Shown here: positions 6,880-12,639 of the stretch, one piece after another
Numbering within the stretch: the first letter of the stretch is position 1
Layout: each line of letters starts with the position of its first letter
Assembly (NCBI GenBank): GCA_025774205.1
Contig: JALGWK010000019.1
Coordinates: 1-12,639, forward strand
Direction of reading: 5' to 3'
Length of the DNA stretch: 12,639 nt
Origin: a bacterium
Lineage (GTDB): Bacteria > Blakebacterota > Blakebacteria > Blakebacterales > Blakebacteraceae
Made by a program: the position numbers and the translations under genes
Notes under the pieces: model-generated
The model's database searches: none
What the model was told of the DNA's origin: nothing
Seen by the model: only the letters and a program-made list of their open reading frames with translations

Positions 6880-9546
6880 ATGACTGGAAATGATATTCGC
6901 AGAGCGTTCCTGGACTTCTTCGTGGAGCACGGGCATCAGGAGGTGACGAGCAGCCCCGTGGTTCCGGCAGAGGATCCGACCCTCCTCTTCACCAATGCCG
7001 GTATGAACCAGTTCAAGCAGGTCTTCACCGGTGAAGAGACGCGCCGTTACCTGAGGGCCGTCTCCGCCCAGAAATGCATCCGGGTTTCCGGGAAGCACAA
7101 TGATCTCGAGAACGTGGGACGCACGCCCCGGCACCACACCTTCTTCGAGATGATGGGTAATTTCTCATTCGGGGATTATTTCAAGGAAGAGGCCGTGGCG
7201 CTCGCCTGGGAATTCCTGCGCGAAACCATCGGTCTGCCGAAGGATCGACTCTACGTCACGATATTCACCGAGGATGATGAAGCCGAGAAGGTCTGGACCT
7301 CCGCGACCGATATCGATCCGCATCGGATCTATCGGCTCGGGAAGAAGGATAATTACTGGAGCATGGGTGAGACCGGTCCCCAGGGACCGTGCAGCGAGAT
7401 CCTCTTCGACCTCGCGCCGACTGCCGATACCAATCCCGCCACCATCGATCCCACCGACGGCGACCGCCTGCTGGAGATCTGGAATCTCGTCTTCATGCAG
7501 TACGATGCCCTCCCCGGGGGGGAGATCGTGCCGCTGCCCAGCCCGAGTATCGATACCGGGCTCGGCCTCGAGCGTCTGGCAAGCATCCTGCAGGGGGTGA
7601 CCGGCAACTATGAGACCGACCTGGTCCTGCCCCTGATCGAGGAAGTGGCGGGGATTACCGGGATCGATTACGACCCTGGTGAGGGCGGACTCAGTCATCG
7701 GGTGATCGCCGACCATGTCCGGGGGCTCACCTTCGCCATCACCGATGGCGTGATCCCTTCCAATGAGGGACGCGGTTACGTACTCCGACGGCTCCTTCGA
7801 AGGGCTGCCCGGCATGGGCGCAAACTCGAGATGGGTGAACCGTTTATCCACCAGCTCGTCACCCGGGTGGTAGAGATTTTCAGTGAAGCCTACCCGGAAC
7901 TCGCCGCGGCGTCTGAACGGGTGAAACTGGTGGTGAAGACCGAAGAGGAGCGCTTCGGAGAAACCCTCGATCAGGGTATCCAGAAATTCGAGGAACTGGC
8001 CGGGTCGGTCGAGGCCAGCGGCGAGGTCGCGATCCCGGGACGGGAAGCCTTCATGCTCTACGATACCTTCGGATTTCCGCTCGACCTCACCCAGGTCATG
8101 GCCGAGGAACGCGGACTGCCGGTCGATGTCGAGGGATTTCAGGAAGCCCTGAAGGAACAGAAGGATCGTTCCCGGGCTGATCGGGCCGACCGGGACGCGA
8201 GCCTTGACGAGGAGGCTCACGCTGCTACCGAGATCATCAGACCGGAACAGGGTCGAACCTTCGTCGGCTACGAGCGGGAGGACTGGACCTTCGAGACGAA
8301 AGCCGTGGCGCTCTTCAACGACCAGTTCGGCCATGTTGTTCATCTCGATCAGGGTGAAGAGGGCTGGCTGGTACTGGCGGAGACTCCTTTCTACGCGGAA
8401 TCGGGGGGGCAGATCTCCGATACCGGTGAGATCAGCGGTGAAGCCTGCTCTTTCCGGGTGGAGCGGGTGCAGCGTATCGGCGGGGTCTTCTTCCACGGCG
8501 GCACCGTGTCGTCCGGCAGTATCAGCCCGGGATCTGTCTCGGCCGAGATCGACGCGATCCGTCGGGAACGGATCATGCGCAACCATACCGCGACCCATCT
8601 TCTCCATGCCGCTTTGAGGGAGGTCCTGGGCGATCACGTCCAGCAGTCGGGATCTCTCGTGGAAGCGGAACGGCTCCGGTTCGACTTCTCCCACTTCTCG
8701 TCGATGAGCAGCGCGGAACAGGCCGAGGTGGAACGATGGGTGAACCGGGCGGTGCAGGCCGATGTGGCCCTGGAAACGAGTGAGTTGCCGCAGCAGGAGG
8801 CCCTGGCAGCGGGTGCCCTGGCATTTTTCGGAGATAAATACAGCGATATAGTCCGGGTTGTGGACACTCCCGGATGGGCCAAGGAACTGTGCGGCGGCAC
8901 CCATGTTACCCGGACCGGTGAGATCGGTTATTTCCGCCTGACGCAGGAAGGGAGCATCTCTTCGGGCGTTCGGCGCATCGAAGCCGTCACCGCGCAGGAC
9001 GCCGTGGAGACCGCTATCCGCGAGCATCAGACGGTCCTCGGTCTGAAAGATCTGTTGGGCGGCGGGAGTGAAGCGGATCTCATCAATCAGGCGGAACAGT
9101 TGCTCCAGGAGAACCGGACCCTCCGGAAAGCGACGGCAAAGGATGCCGAGAAGCGGGGGATGGACCAGGTCGATGAACTGATCGGGAATGCCACCGAGGT
9201 AGAGGGCGTGCCGGTTGTGGTGGGGCGGGTCGAGGCGGTCGACATCGGCATGATGCGTCACCTGGCTGACGCTGTACGGAATAAGCTGGGCCGGGGAGTC
9301 GGTGTCCTGGGCATGGAGCATGAGGAGAAGGTGGTACTGCTCTGCGTGGTCTCGGACGACCTGGTCAGTGAGGGTTGGATGGCAGGCCCCATCATCAATA
9401 CCATCGCGCAGATCACCGGCGGCAAGGGAGGTGGCAAGGCCCACCTGGCCCAGGCCGGCGGACCGGACATCATGAAACTCGATGAGGCGCTCAGCTCGGT
9501 ACCCGAAATAATCCGTTCCCACGCACCGGGTCTACCCGCTCACTGA
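6880..9546 (+). CDS. alaS: Alanine--tRNA ligase
   Basis: The enzyme charges tRNA-Ala with alanine and clears mischarged Ser/Gly-tRNA. The 888 residues are close to the usual 870-880. In order: the class II catalytic core with TLLFTNAGMNQFK (34-46), TFFEMMGNFSFGDYFKEE (87-104) and DTGLGLERL (225-233); the editing domain with FYAESGGQISDTG (504-516); the zinc-site residues H569 and H573 (HTATH) with C671 and H675 (CGGTH); then a coiled linker at about 735-765. The C-terminal C-Ala/DHHA1 domain contains GGKGGGKAHLAQAGG (847-861). ATG 6880 starts at the family N-terminus (DIRRAFLDFFVEHGH) behind GGAAAGAG. The frame is open further upstream, but that part is unrelated to AlaS. All expected catalytic and editing residues seen are intact. 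Confidence 0.98.
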   Translation: MTGNDIRRAFLDFFVEHGHQEVTSSPVVPAEDPTLLFTNAGMNQFKQVFTGEETRRYLRAVSAQKCIRVSGKHNDLENVGRTPRHHTFFEMMGNFSFGDYFKEEAVALAWEFLRETIGLPKDRLYVTIFTEDDEAEKVWTSATDIDPHRIYRLGKKDNYWSMGETGPQGPCSEILFDLAPTADTNPATIDPTDGDRLLEIWNLVFMQYDALPGGEIVPLPSPSIDTGLGLERLASILQGVTGNYETDLVLPLIEEVAGITGIDYDPGEGGLSHRVIADHVRGLTFAITDGVIPSNEGRGYVLRRLLRRAARHGRKLEMGEPFIHQLVTRVVEIFSEAYPELAAASERVKLVVKTEEERFGETLDQGIQKFEELAGSVEASGEVAIPGREAFMLYDTFGFPLDLTQVMAEERGLPVDVEGFQEALKEQKDRSRADRADRDASLDEEAHAATEIIRPEQGRTFVGYEREDWTFETKAVALFNDQFGHVVHLDQGEEGWLVLAETPFYAESGGQISDTGEISGEACSFRVERVQRIGGVFFHGGTVSSGSISPGSVSAEIDAIRRERIMRNHTATHLLHAALREVLGDHVQQSGSLVEAERLRFDFSHFSSMSSAEQAEVERWVNRAVQADVALETSELPQQEALAAGALAFFGDKYSDIVRVVDTPGWAKELCGGTHVTRTGEIGYFRLTQEGSISSGVRRIEAVTAQDAVETAIREHQTVLGLKDLLGGGSEADLINQAEQLLQENRTLRKATAKDAEKRGMDQVDELIGNATEVEGVPVVVGRVEAVDIGMMRHLADAVRNKLGRGVGVLGMEHEEKVVLLCVVSDDLVSEGWMAGPIINTIAQITGGKGGGKAHLAQAGGPDIMKLDEALSSVPEIIRSHAPGLPAH

Positions 9547-9558
9547 CGCTCCGGAGCG
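9547..9558 (+). other. Perfect 12-bp palindrome right after the alaS stop
   Basis: CGCTCCGGAGCG begins at the base after TGA. It could form only a four-pair stem with a CCGG loop and has no T run, so it is a poor terminator. It might be a weak 3'-end stabilising element or chance. Confidence 0.35.
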
Positions 9559-9579
9559 GCAGTCAAGGAACGACATTAT

Positions 9580-9600
9580 CGACCGTTATCACGTGACAGG
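9580..9600 (+). repeat. Upstream copy of a 21-bp direct repeat (operator-like)
   Basis: This copy and the one at 9624-9644 agree at 18 of 21 positions, with shared core GTTATNNCGTGACAGG. The copies start 44 bases apart. This copy also contains TATCACGTGACA (9587-9598), a palindrome with one mismatch pair around CACGTG. It lies in the gap between alaS and the small zinc-ribbon gene, where binding sites for a regulator would be expected. The function is inferred. Confidence 0.5.
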
Positions 9601-9623
9601 TGGGATACGGCGCCGCTCGAATG

Positions 9624-9644
9624 CGACGGTTATTGCGTGACAGG
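9624..9644 (+). repeat. Downstream copy of the 21-bp direct repeat
   Basis: The second copy differs from the first at three positions and keeps the GTTAT and CGTGACAGG blocks, while the palindrome of the first copy is not kept. The shared element is therefore a direct repeat rather than a dyad. A further TGACAGG follows exactly 22 bases on, at 9660-9666. Confidence 0.5.
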
Positions 9645-9658
9645 GCACTAGTATACGA

Positions 9659-9666
9659 TTGACAGG
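9659..9666 (+). promoter_or_regulatory. TTGACAGG: third TGACAGG copy, also a consensus -35 box
   Basis: TTGACA (9659-9664) is a perfect -35 hexamer and overlaps the third TGACAGG. No good -10 sits 16-18 bases downstream; the nearest AT-rich candidate is TTTAAA at 9686-9691, at an overlong spacing of 21. This is either a promoter that needs an activator or simply another repeat unit. A fourth TGACAGG is at 9755-9761. Confidence 0.35.
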
Positions 9667-9733
9667 ACAATCCCCGTATCCGACCTTTAAAAGCTTGTGA
9701 GATTGTGGCCGGATTACATGATCCAGAGATTAT

Positions 9734-9746
9734 TCATGCAACATGA
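9734..9746 (+). promoter_or_regulatory. 13-bp dyad TCATG-CAA-CATGA upstream of the zinc-ribbon gene
   Basis: This perfect five-base inverted repeat around three bases lies about 50 bases before the ATG at 9798. It has operator size, but it is short enough to be chance. A second ACATGA sits 25 bases upstream, at 9716-9721. Confidence 0.25.
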
Positions 9747-9797
9747 CCGGCCGGTGACAGGGAATGACCTCAACCGGACCGGAAGGATCGCACGATA

Positions 9798-9995
9798 ATG
9801 GCAAAGGGTAAATCATTCGCGGACAAGATCGCCAAAGCCAGGGAGCAGAGGGGCGATACTTGTCAGGCATGTGGAGAGACCATCAAACCGATTATGGTCG
9901 TTTCACCGACAGAGTCCGAACGGACAGGGGCCTTGAGGTTCCGCAGGAATTTCCTCAAGTATTGTTCCTGCAACGAAAAAGAGATCTTCGAATAG
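9798..9995 (+). CDS. Small basic CxxC/CxC zinc-ribbon protein of unknown function
   Basis: I do not recognise this 65-residue protein. It begins with a lysine/arginine-rich helix (MAKGKSFADKIAKAREQRGD). C22-x-x-C25 (CQACGE) and, about 30 residues later, C56-x-C58 (YCSCNE) form a likely zinc ribbon with one CxxC and one CxC knuckle. Between them is a strand-like segment, IKPIMVVSPTESERTGALRF, whose Ser-x-Glu-x-Thr-Gly-x-x-x-Phe pattern recalls small ribosome-linked proteins such as DUF4295. That resemblance is from memory and weak. The gene is believed real because it has ATG with GGAAGGA ten bases upstream, a clear zinc-ligand pattern, its own repeat-bearing upstream region and the same strand as its neighbours. 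It lies between alaS and an RNase G gene, next to ribosomal protein genes, so an RNA- or ribosome-related role is possible, but this is inference only. Confidence 0.72.
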   Translation: MAKGKSFADKIAKAREQRGDTCQACGETIKPIMVVSPTESERTGALRFRRNFLKYCSCNEKEIFE

Positions 9996-10125
9996 GCCCG
10001 ACACCGCTTATCCGGCCACAGAGAGCCGTTCGGAATCACGCCGGTCCTCCACGCGTACAAGTTTCTGCTCCATCCCCTTAGATACCCGGAGAAGGAGGGA
10101 TCGCCAGAGGGGGCGAAATCGTTCA
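9996..10125 (+). other. 130-base gap between the zinc-ribbon gene and rng
   Basis: No gene or convincing terminator is seen. It contains two purine-rich ribosome-site-like stretches (10092-10099 and 10106-10114) ahead of the TTG start of rng, and only weak -10-like AT stretches such as TAGATA near 10079. rng is likely co-transcribed with the upstream gene or served by a weak promoter. Confidence 0.4.
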
Positions 10126-11730
10126 TTGGAAAAAGAAATCTTCATCAACGCCGGCGCGTCCGAAGAGCGCATCGCGTTGCTGGAGGATGGCCAGCTGGTC
10201 GAGCTGGACGTCGAGCGTCCTGACCAGATGCGCATCGTCGGAAACGTCTACAAAGGCGAAGTCAAGACGGTGCTGCCTGGAATGCAGGCCTCATTCGTGG
10301 ATATCGGCATGGAAATGGGTGCCTTTCTCCACGTTTCAGACGTTTCAGCCAGGATGGAAGAGATCACCGCTGAACTCGACGTGGAATTCGAAGAAGATTC
10401 CGAGGTTGAGAACGAAGATTCCGGCACCGATTCCAGAAAATCCCGGAATCAGAAGAAGGGTGGGGGGAAACGCCCCCACCGCAGCGGTGACCATCGACCG
10501 ATAGAACAGCGGCTCAAACGTGGCCAGGAGATCATGGTCCAGGTCACCAAAGAGCCGATCGGTACGAAGGGTCCCAGACTGACGACCCAGGTCAGCCTCC
10601 CCGGGCGGTTTCTTGTGCTGCTGACGGCCGACAGCAAGATCGGCATCAGCCGCAAGATATCCGACCGGAACGAACGCAGGCGTCTGTACAGGATAATCAG
10701 GAATATCAAGCCGAAGGACCTCGGGGTGATCCTGAGAACCGAGGCTGAAGGCAAGGATCAGAAAGACATCCAGGATGATCTGGCCCGTCAGGTCAGACGC
10801 TGGGAAGAGATCCAGAAGAACTACTCCACGCTGCCTGTGCCAAGCAGGATGCATGAGGAGACCGGGTTCTCCACCAGCATCATCCGGGATGCCTTCGGCG
10901 CGGAAATCTCCCGTCTGACAATCGACAGCAAGAAGATCTACGATGAGATCCGTCGATACCTGCGGGATGTTGCTCCCCAGTTCCTGGAACGGGTCCATCT
11001 CTACCGCGGTAGAGAACCGATCTTCGACAAGTTCGGTATCGAAGCGGAGATCAAGAAGACCTTTGACCGCAAGGTGTGGCTGAAACGCGGCGGCAACATC
11101 ACCATCGAGCACACCGAGGGTATGGTCGCGATCGATGTCAACACCGGGCGCTATGTCGGTACGAAGAATCAGGCCCAGACCATTCTGAGGACCAACATCG
11201 AGGCCTCCAAGGAGATCGCTCGACAGCTGCGGTTGAGAGACATCGGCGGGATCGTGGTCATCGATTACATCGACATGGATGACCCCGGCCACCAGCGACA
11301 GGTGCTCGGTGAACTGAGAGCCGGCATGAAGCAGAGCCGGGCCAAGTTCAATATCTCCGACTTTTCGGAGTTCGGTCTGATCGAGCTGACCCGGCAGCGG
11401 GTACGGCCGAGTCTGTTCCATGCGCTGAGCGATGTCTGTCCGACCTGCACAGGAAGCGGTCGGGTATTGAGTCGGGATACGCTGACGACCAAGATCGAGC
11501 GCTGGTTCCAGCGGGCCCGGGTCGGTTCACGAGACAGGAAATATCGGCTCGAAGTCAGCCCGGAGGTGGCCGAACACCTGCGGGAGAACGATTCTCAGCG
11601 ACTGAAGGCCATCGCGAATCGATGCCGGTTGAGGATCCAGCTCGATGAGGATGAGAATCTGGACGGGGACCGGTTCGCGGTCTTCAGTATCAGACGGAAG
11701 CGCTACGTAACCGATAATTACATGACCTGA
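10126..11730 (+). CDS. rng: Ribonuclease E/G family endoribonuclease
   Basis: This family makes single-strand cuts in rRNA precursors and mRNA. The 534 residues are near RNase G size (about 490-520), without the long scaffold tail of E. coli RNase E. In order: the family N-terminus EIFINAGASEERIALLEDGQ; an S1 RNA-binding domain (about 35-160, with IVGNVYKGEVKTVLPGMQAS); an RNase-H-like and 5'-sensor region; and the DNase-I-like catalytic part with metal ligands D337 (AIDVNTGRYVG) and D380 (IVVIDYIDMDD). The zinc-link C438PTC441 follows. The S1 domain is split by a charged, low-complexity insertion at about 85-128, acidic first and then Lys/Arg/Gly-rich. The start is TTG 10126, with GAGGGGGCG at 10106-10114 upstream. 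A stronger AAGGAGGG at 10092-10099 is too far away. The family's frequent position before rplU-rpmA supports the call. Confidence 0.93.
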   Translation: MEKEIFINAGASEERIALLEDGQLVELDVERPDQMRIVGNVYKGEVKTVLPGMQASFVDIGMEMGAFLHVSDVSARMEEITAELDVEFEEDSEVENEDSGTDSRKSRNQKKGGGKRPHRSGDHRPIEQRLKRGQEIMVQVTKEPIGTKGPRLTTQVSLPGRFLVLLTADSKIGISRKISDRNERRRLYRIIRNIKPKDLGVILRTEAEGKDQKDIQDDLARQVRRWEEIQKNYSTLPVPSRMHEETGFSTSIIRDAFGAEISRLTIDSKKIYDEIRRYLRDVAPQFLERVHLYRGREPIFDKFGIEAEIKKTFDRKVWLKRGGNITIEHTEGMVAIDVNTGRYVGTKNQAQTILRTNIEASKEIARQLRLRDIGGIVVIDYIDMDDPGHQRQVLGELRAGMKQSRAKFNISDFSEFGLIELTRQRVRPSLFHALSDVCPTCTGSGRVLSRDTLTTKIERWFQRARVGSRDRKYRLEVSPEVAEHLRENDSQRLKAIANRCRLRIQLDEDENLDGDRFAVFSIRRKRYVTDNYMT

Positions 11731-11784
11731 GAGCCGCGATCCGACGTTCTTTCCGGGTCTGACCAGAGGTCCGGACGCGCAGGC

Positions 11785-11813
11785 TTGACGCTTACAGGGG
11801 AATGGGGTTTATT
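11785..11813 (+). promoter_or_regulatory. Candidate promoter of rplU-rpmA
   Basis: TTGACG (11785-11790) is followed 17 bases later by TTTATT (11808-11813); TTATTA at spacing 18 is an alternative. Transcription would start near 11820, just before the hairpin-rich leader of rplU. The -35 is good and the -10 is moderate. Confidence 0.5.
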
Positions 11814-11827
11814 AGCCTGATTGGACT

Positions 11828-11876
11828 CCGCGACCGGTTCGCGGGCAGTTCCTGCCGGGGTGATGCCTCAGGTATC
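11828..11876 (+). promoter_or_regulatory. rplU 5' leader with three consecutive small hairpins
   Basis: Three stems can form one after another. The first is CCGCGA/TCGCGG (11828-11833 with 11839-11844, five-base loop). The second is GGCAG/CTGCC (11844-11848 with 11852-11856, TTC loop); it shares one base with the first, so the two could stack. The third is GATGCC/GGTATC (11862-11867 with 11871-11876, TCA loop, one G-U pair). The last ends one base before the ribosome site GGAGGA at 11878-11883. L21 operons are autoregulated through leader RNA in some bacteria, so this may be an L21-type leader. I cannot match it to a known Rfam model by eye. Confidence 0.42.
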
Positions 11877-11888
11877 TGGAGGAAAAGG

Positions 11889-12206
11889 GTGTACGCAGTT
11901 ATCGAAGTAAAGGGCCGTCAGCTGGTTGTTCGTGAAGGGGATGTGGTTCGCGTACCCTTTTACAACGACCTGGAAGCCGGCAAGAAGTTCGACGCCGACC
12001 GCGTTCTGCTGCTGCGCGAGGAGAAGAGCACCGATATCGGCACTCCGGAAGTCGCGGGAGCGAAGGTAAGTCTTGAAGTTCTGGGGCACGGTCGGGATCG
12101 GAAGGTGACAGTTTACAAGAAGAAGCGCCGTAAAAAGTATCGTCGATTGGCGGGCCATCGGCAGCATTACACCGAGGCCGTTGTGACCGGCGTCAAGAAA
12201 GACTAG
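11889..12206 (+). CDS. rplU: 50S ribosomal protein L21
   Basis: L21 binds 23S rRNA in the large ribosomal subunit. The 105 residues match the family (about 103). GTG 11889 starts directly at the family N-terminus, YAVIEVKGRQLVVREGD, with GGAGGA five bases upstream. The basic segment VYKKKRRKKYRRLAGHRQHY near the C-terminus is the conserved rRNA-contacting part and ends with TEAVVTGVKKD. The frame stays open back to an ATG at 11802, but those 29 residues do not belong to L21 and overlap the leader hairpins, so the longer start is rejected. rpmA follows after 39 bases, the near-universal rplU-rpmA pair. Confidence 0.97.
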   Translation: MYAVIEVKGRQLVVREGDVVRVPFYNDLEAGKKFDADRVLLLREEKSTDIGTPEVAGAKVSLEVLGHGRDRKVTVYKKKRRKKYRRLAGHRQHYTEAVVTGVKKD

Positions 12207-12220
12207 AAAGCCTAGAAAGC
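12203..12220 (+). repeat. 9-bp tandem repeat between rplU and rpmA
   Basis: CTAGAAAGC occurs twice in a row, starting within the last codons of rplU (its TAG is inside the first copy). The spacer then continues as purine-rich AAAGAGAGCGAAAGG up to the rpmA ribosome site. This is probably a slippage duplication, of no visible function. Confidence 0.6.
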
Positions 12221-12245
12221 CAAAGAGAGCGAAAGGGGTAGCAGG

Positions 12246-12512
12246 ATGGCCCACAAGAAAGGGGTCGGCTCGAGCCGGAACGGCCGCGATTCCAACCCTC
12301 AATTCCTGGGTGTCAAGCGCTACGGCGGTCAGCGGGTAACTGCCGGCACGATCCTGATCCGTCAGCGTGGAACCAGCATCCATCCCGGTCCGAACGTGGG
12401 GCGGGGGGGAGATGACAGCCTCTTCGCACTTGTGGATGGTACTGTTGTTTTCGAGCGACGGGGCCGGAGCAGGAAGTGGGTTCGGGTTGAGCCTCTGCAG
12501 CAGTCGAACTGA
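12246..12512 (+). CDS. rpmA: 50S ribosomal protein L27
   Basis: L27 reaches the peptidyl-transferase centre of the large subunit with its flexible N-terminus. The 88 residues match the family (about 85). [17 protein letters not shown] begins at the conserved sequence with no Firmicutes/Fusobacteria-type leader peptide that would need cleavage. [20 protein letters not shown] and [20 protein letters not shown] are standard L27 phrases. ATG 12246 has AAAGGGG (12232-12238) seven bases upstream. It sits directly after rplU, so the two are one unit. Confidence 0.98.
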   Translation: MAHKKGVGSSRNGRDSNPQFLGVKRYGGQRVTAGTILIRQRGTSIHPGPNVGRGGDDSLFALVDGTVVFERRGRSRKWVRVEPLQQSN

Positions 12513-12552
12513 ACATCATATTCCGAATTCTCTGAAGGAAGGTGCGTGAACC

Positions 12553-12639
12553 GTGGGTGCTAAAAAGATAACCGTGGTCGGCGCAGGACATGTCGGTTCC
12601 ACGACCGCTCAGTATTGCGCCATGGAAGAACTGGCCGAA
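12553..12639 (+). CDS. mdh: Malate/lactate dehydrogenase, N-terminal start (runs off the window)
   Basis: Only 29 codons are in view, cut by the window end. The start is GTG 12553 with GGAAGGTG eight bases upstream. The sequence AKKITVVGAGHVGSTTAQY shows a Rossmann-fold strand and the GAGHVG dinucleotide-binding loop of the LDH/MDH superfamily. The preceding lysines and the following AMEELAE match the start of bacterial L-malate dehydrogenases of the LDH-like type. Lactate dehydrogenase is the main alternative, since the substrate-selecting residues lie beyond the window. The enzyme would interconvert malate and oxaloacetate with NAD in central metabolism. The symbol is a best guess. Confidence 0.72.
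   Translation, partial: MGAKKITVVGAGHVGSTTAQYCAMEELAE

Noticed and set aside
7165-9522. 785-codon open frame on the minus strand
   Set aside because: It lies wholly antisense to alaS, has no family features and is a typical result of GC-rich codon bias opposite a real gene.
10345-11421. 358-codon open frame on the minus strand
   Set aside because: It is antisense to the RNase E/G gene with no recognisable motif or ribosome site; a codon-bias shadow.
11753-11774. CCGG...CCGG hairpin after the rng stop as a terminator
   Set aside because: The stem is interrupted and no T run follows; it does not meet the pattern of an intrinsic terminator.
11802-11888. Longer rplU start at ATG 11802
   Set aside because: The 29 extra residues do not fit L21 and the region forms the leader hairpins; GTG 11889 has a strong ribosome site and the family N-terminus.

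Overview
This is an ordinary bacterial housekeeping segment. Every convincing gene reads left to right on the + strand, coding density is above 90 percent, and there are no mobile elements, CRISPR arrays, tRNAs, rRNAs or phage genes. The sequence is GC-rich (my estimate is about 60 percent), with strong GGAAGGA/GGGAGG ribosome sites and free use of GTG and TTG starts. Several features fit a diderm-type bacterium from a less-studied phylum: an L27 without the Firmicutes N-terminal extension, the recA-recX-alaS order, a pgsA-pgpA pair, and a short malate/lactate dehydrogenase start after rpmA. The FCB group or a neighbouring candidate phylum is possible, but this is inference from gene order and protein flavour, not a phylogeny.

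Region 1 (1-5051) is one tightly packed transcription unit. It runs dnaX (3' part only), a YbaB/EbfC nucleoid protein, recR, pgsA, pgpA, cinA and thpR. Neighbouring genes overlap by 1 or 4 bases at four consecutive junctions (ybaB/recR, recR/pgsA, pgsA/pgpA, pgpA/cinA), which points to translational coupling. It mixes replication and repair (DnaX, RecR), two consecutive steps of phosphatidylglycerol synthesis (PgsA, PgpA), NAD-cycle salvage (CinA) and an RNA 2H phosphoesterase (ThpR).

Region 2 (5052-9546) starts with a good sigma-70-like promoter, TTGAGT-17-TATACT, and a leader in front of recA. recX and alaS follow. No LexA box of the E. coli or Bacillus type is visible.

Region 3 (9547-9995) is the least explained part. 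A 251-base, locally AT-richer gap carries four same-strand copies of TGACAGG, three of them spaced 44 and 22 bases apart, and two lie inside a longer 21-base repeat. A small 13-base dyad follows. Downstream is a 65-residue basic protein with a CxxC...CxC zinc-ribbon signature that I cannot name.

Region 4 (9996-12639) holds an RNase E/G family gene, then rplU and rpmA (ribosomal proteins L21 and L27), then the first 29 codons of a malate/lactate dehydrogenase. rplU has its own promoter candidate and a leader that can form three consecutive small hairpins ending just before the ribosome site, which suggests ribosomal-protein autoregulation.

I found no clearly new system. The items most worth a second look are the repeat-bearing gap with its small zinc protein, and the rplU leader.
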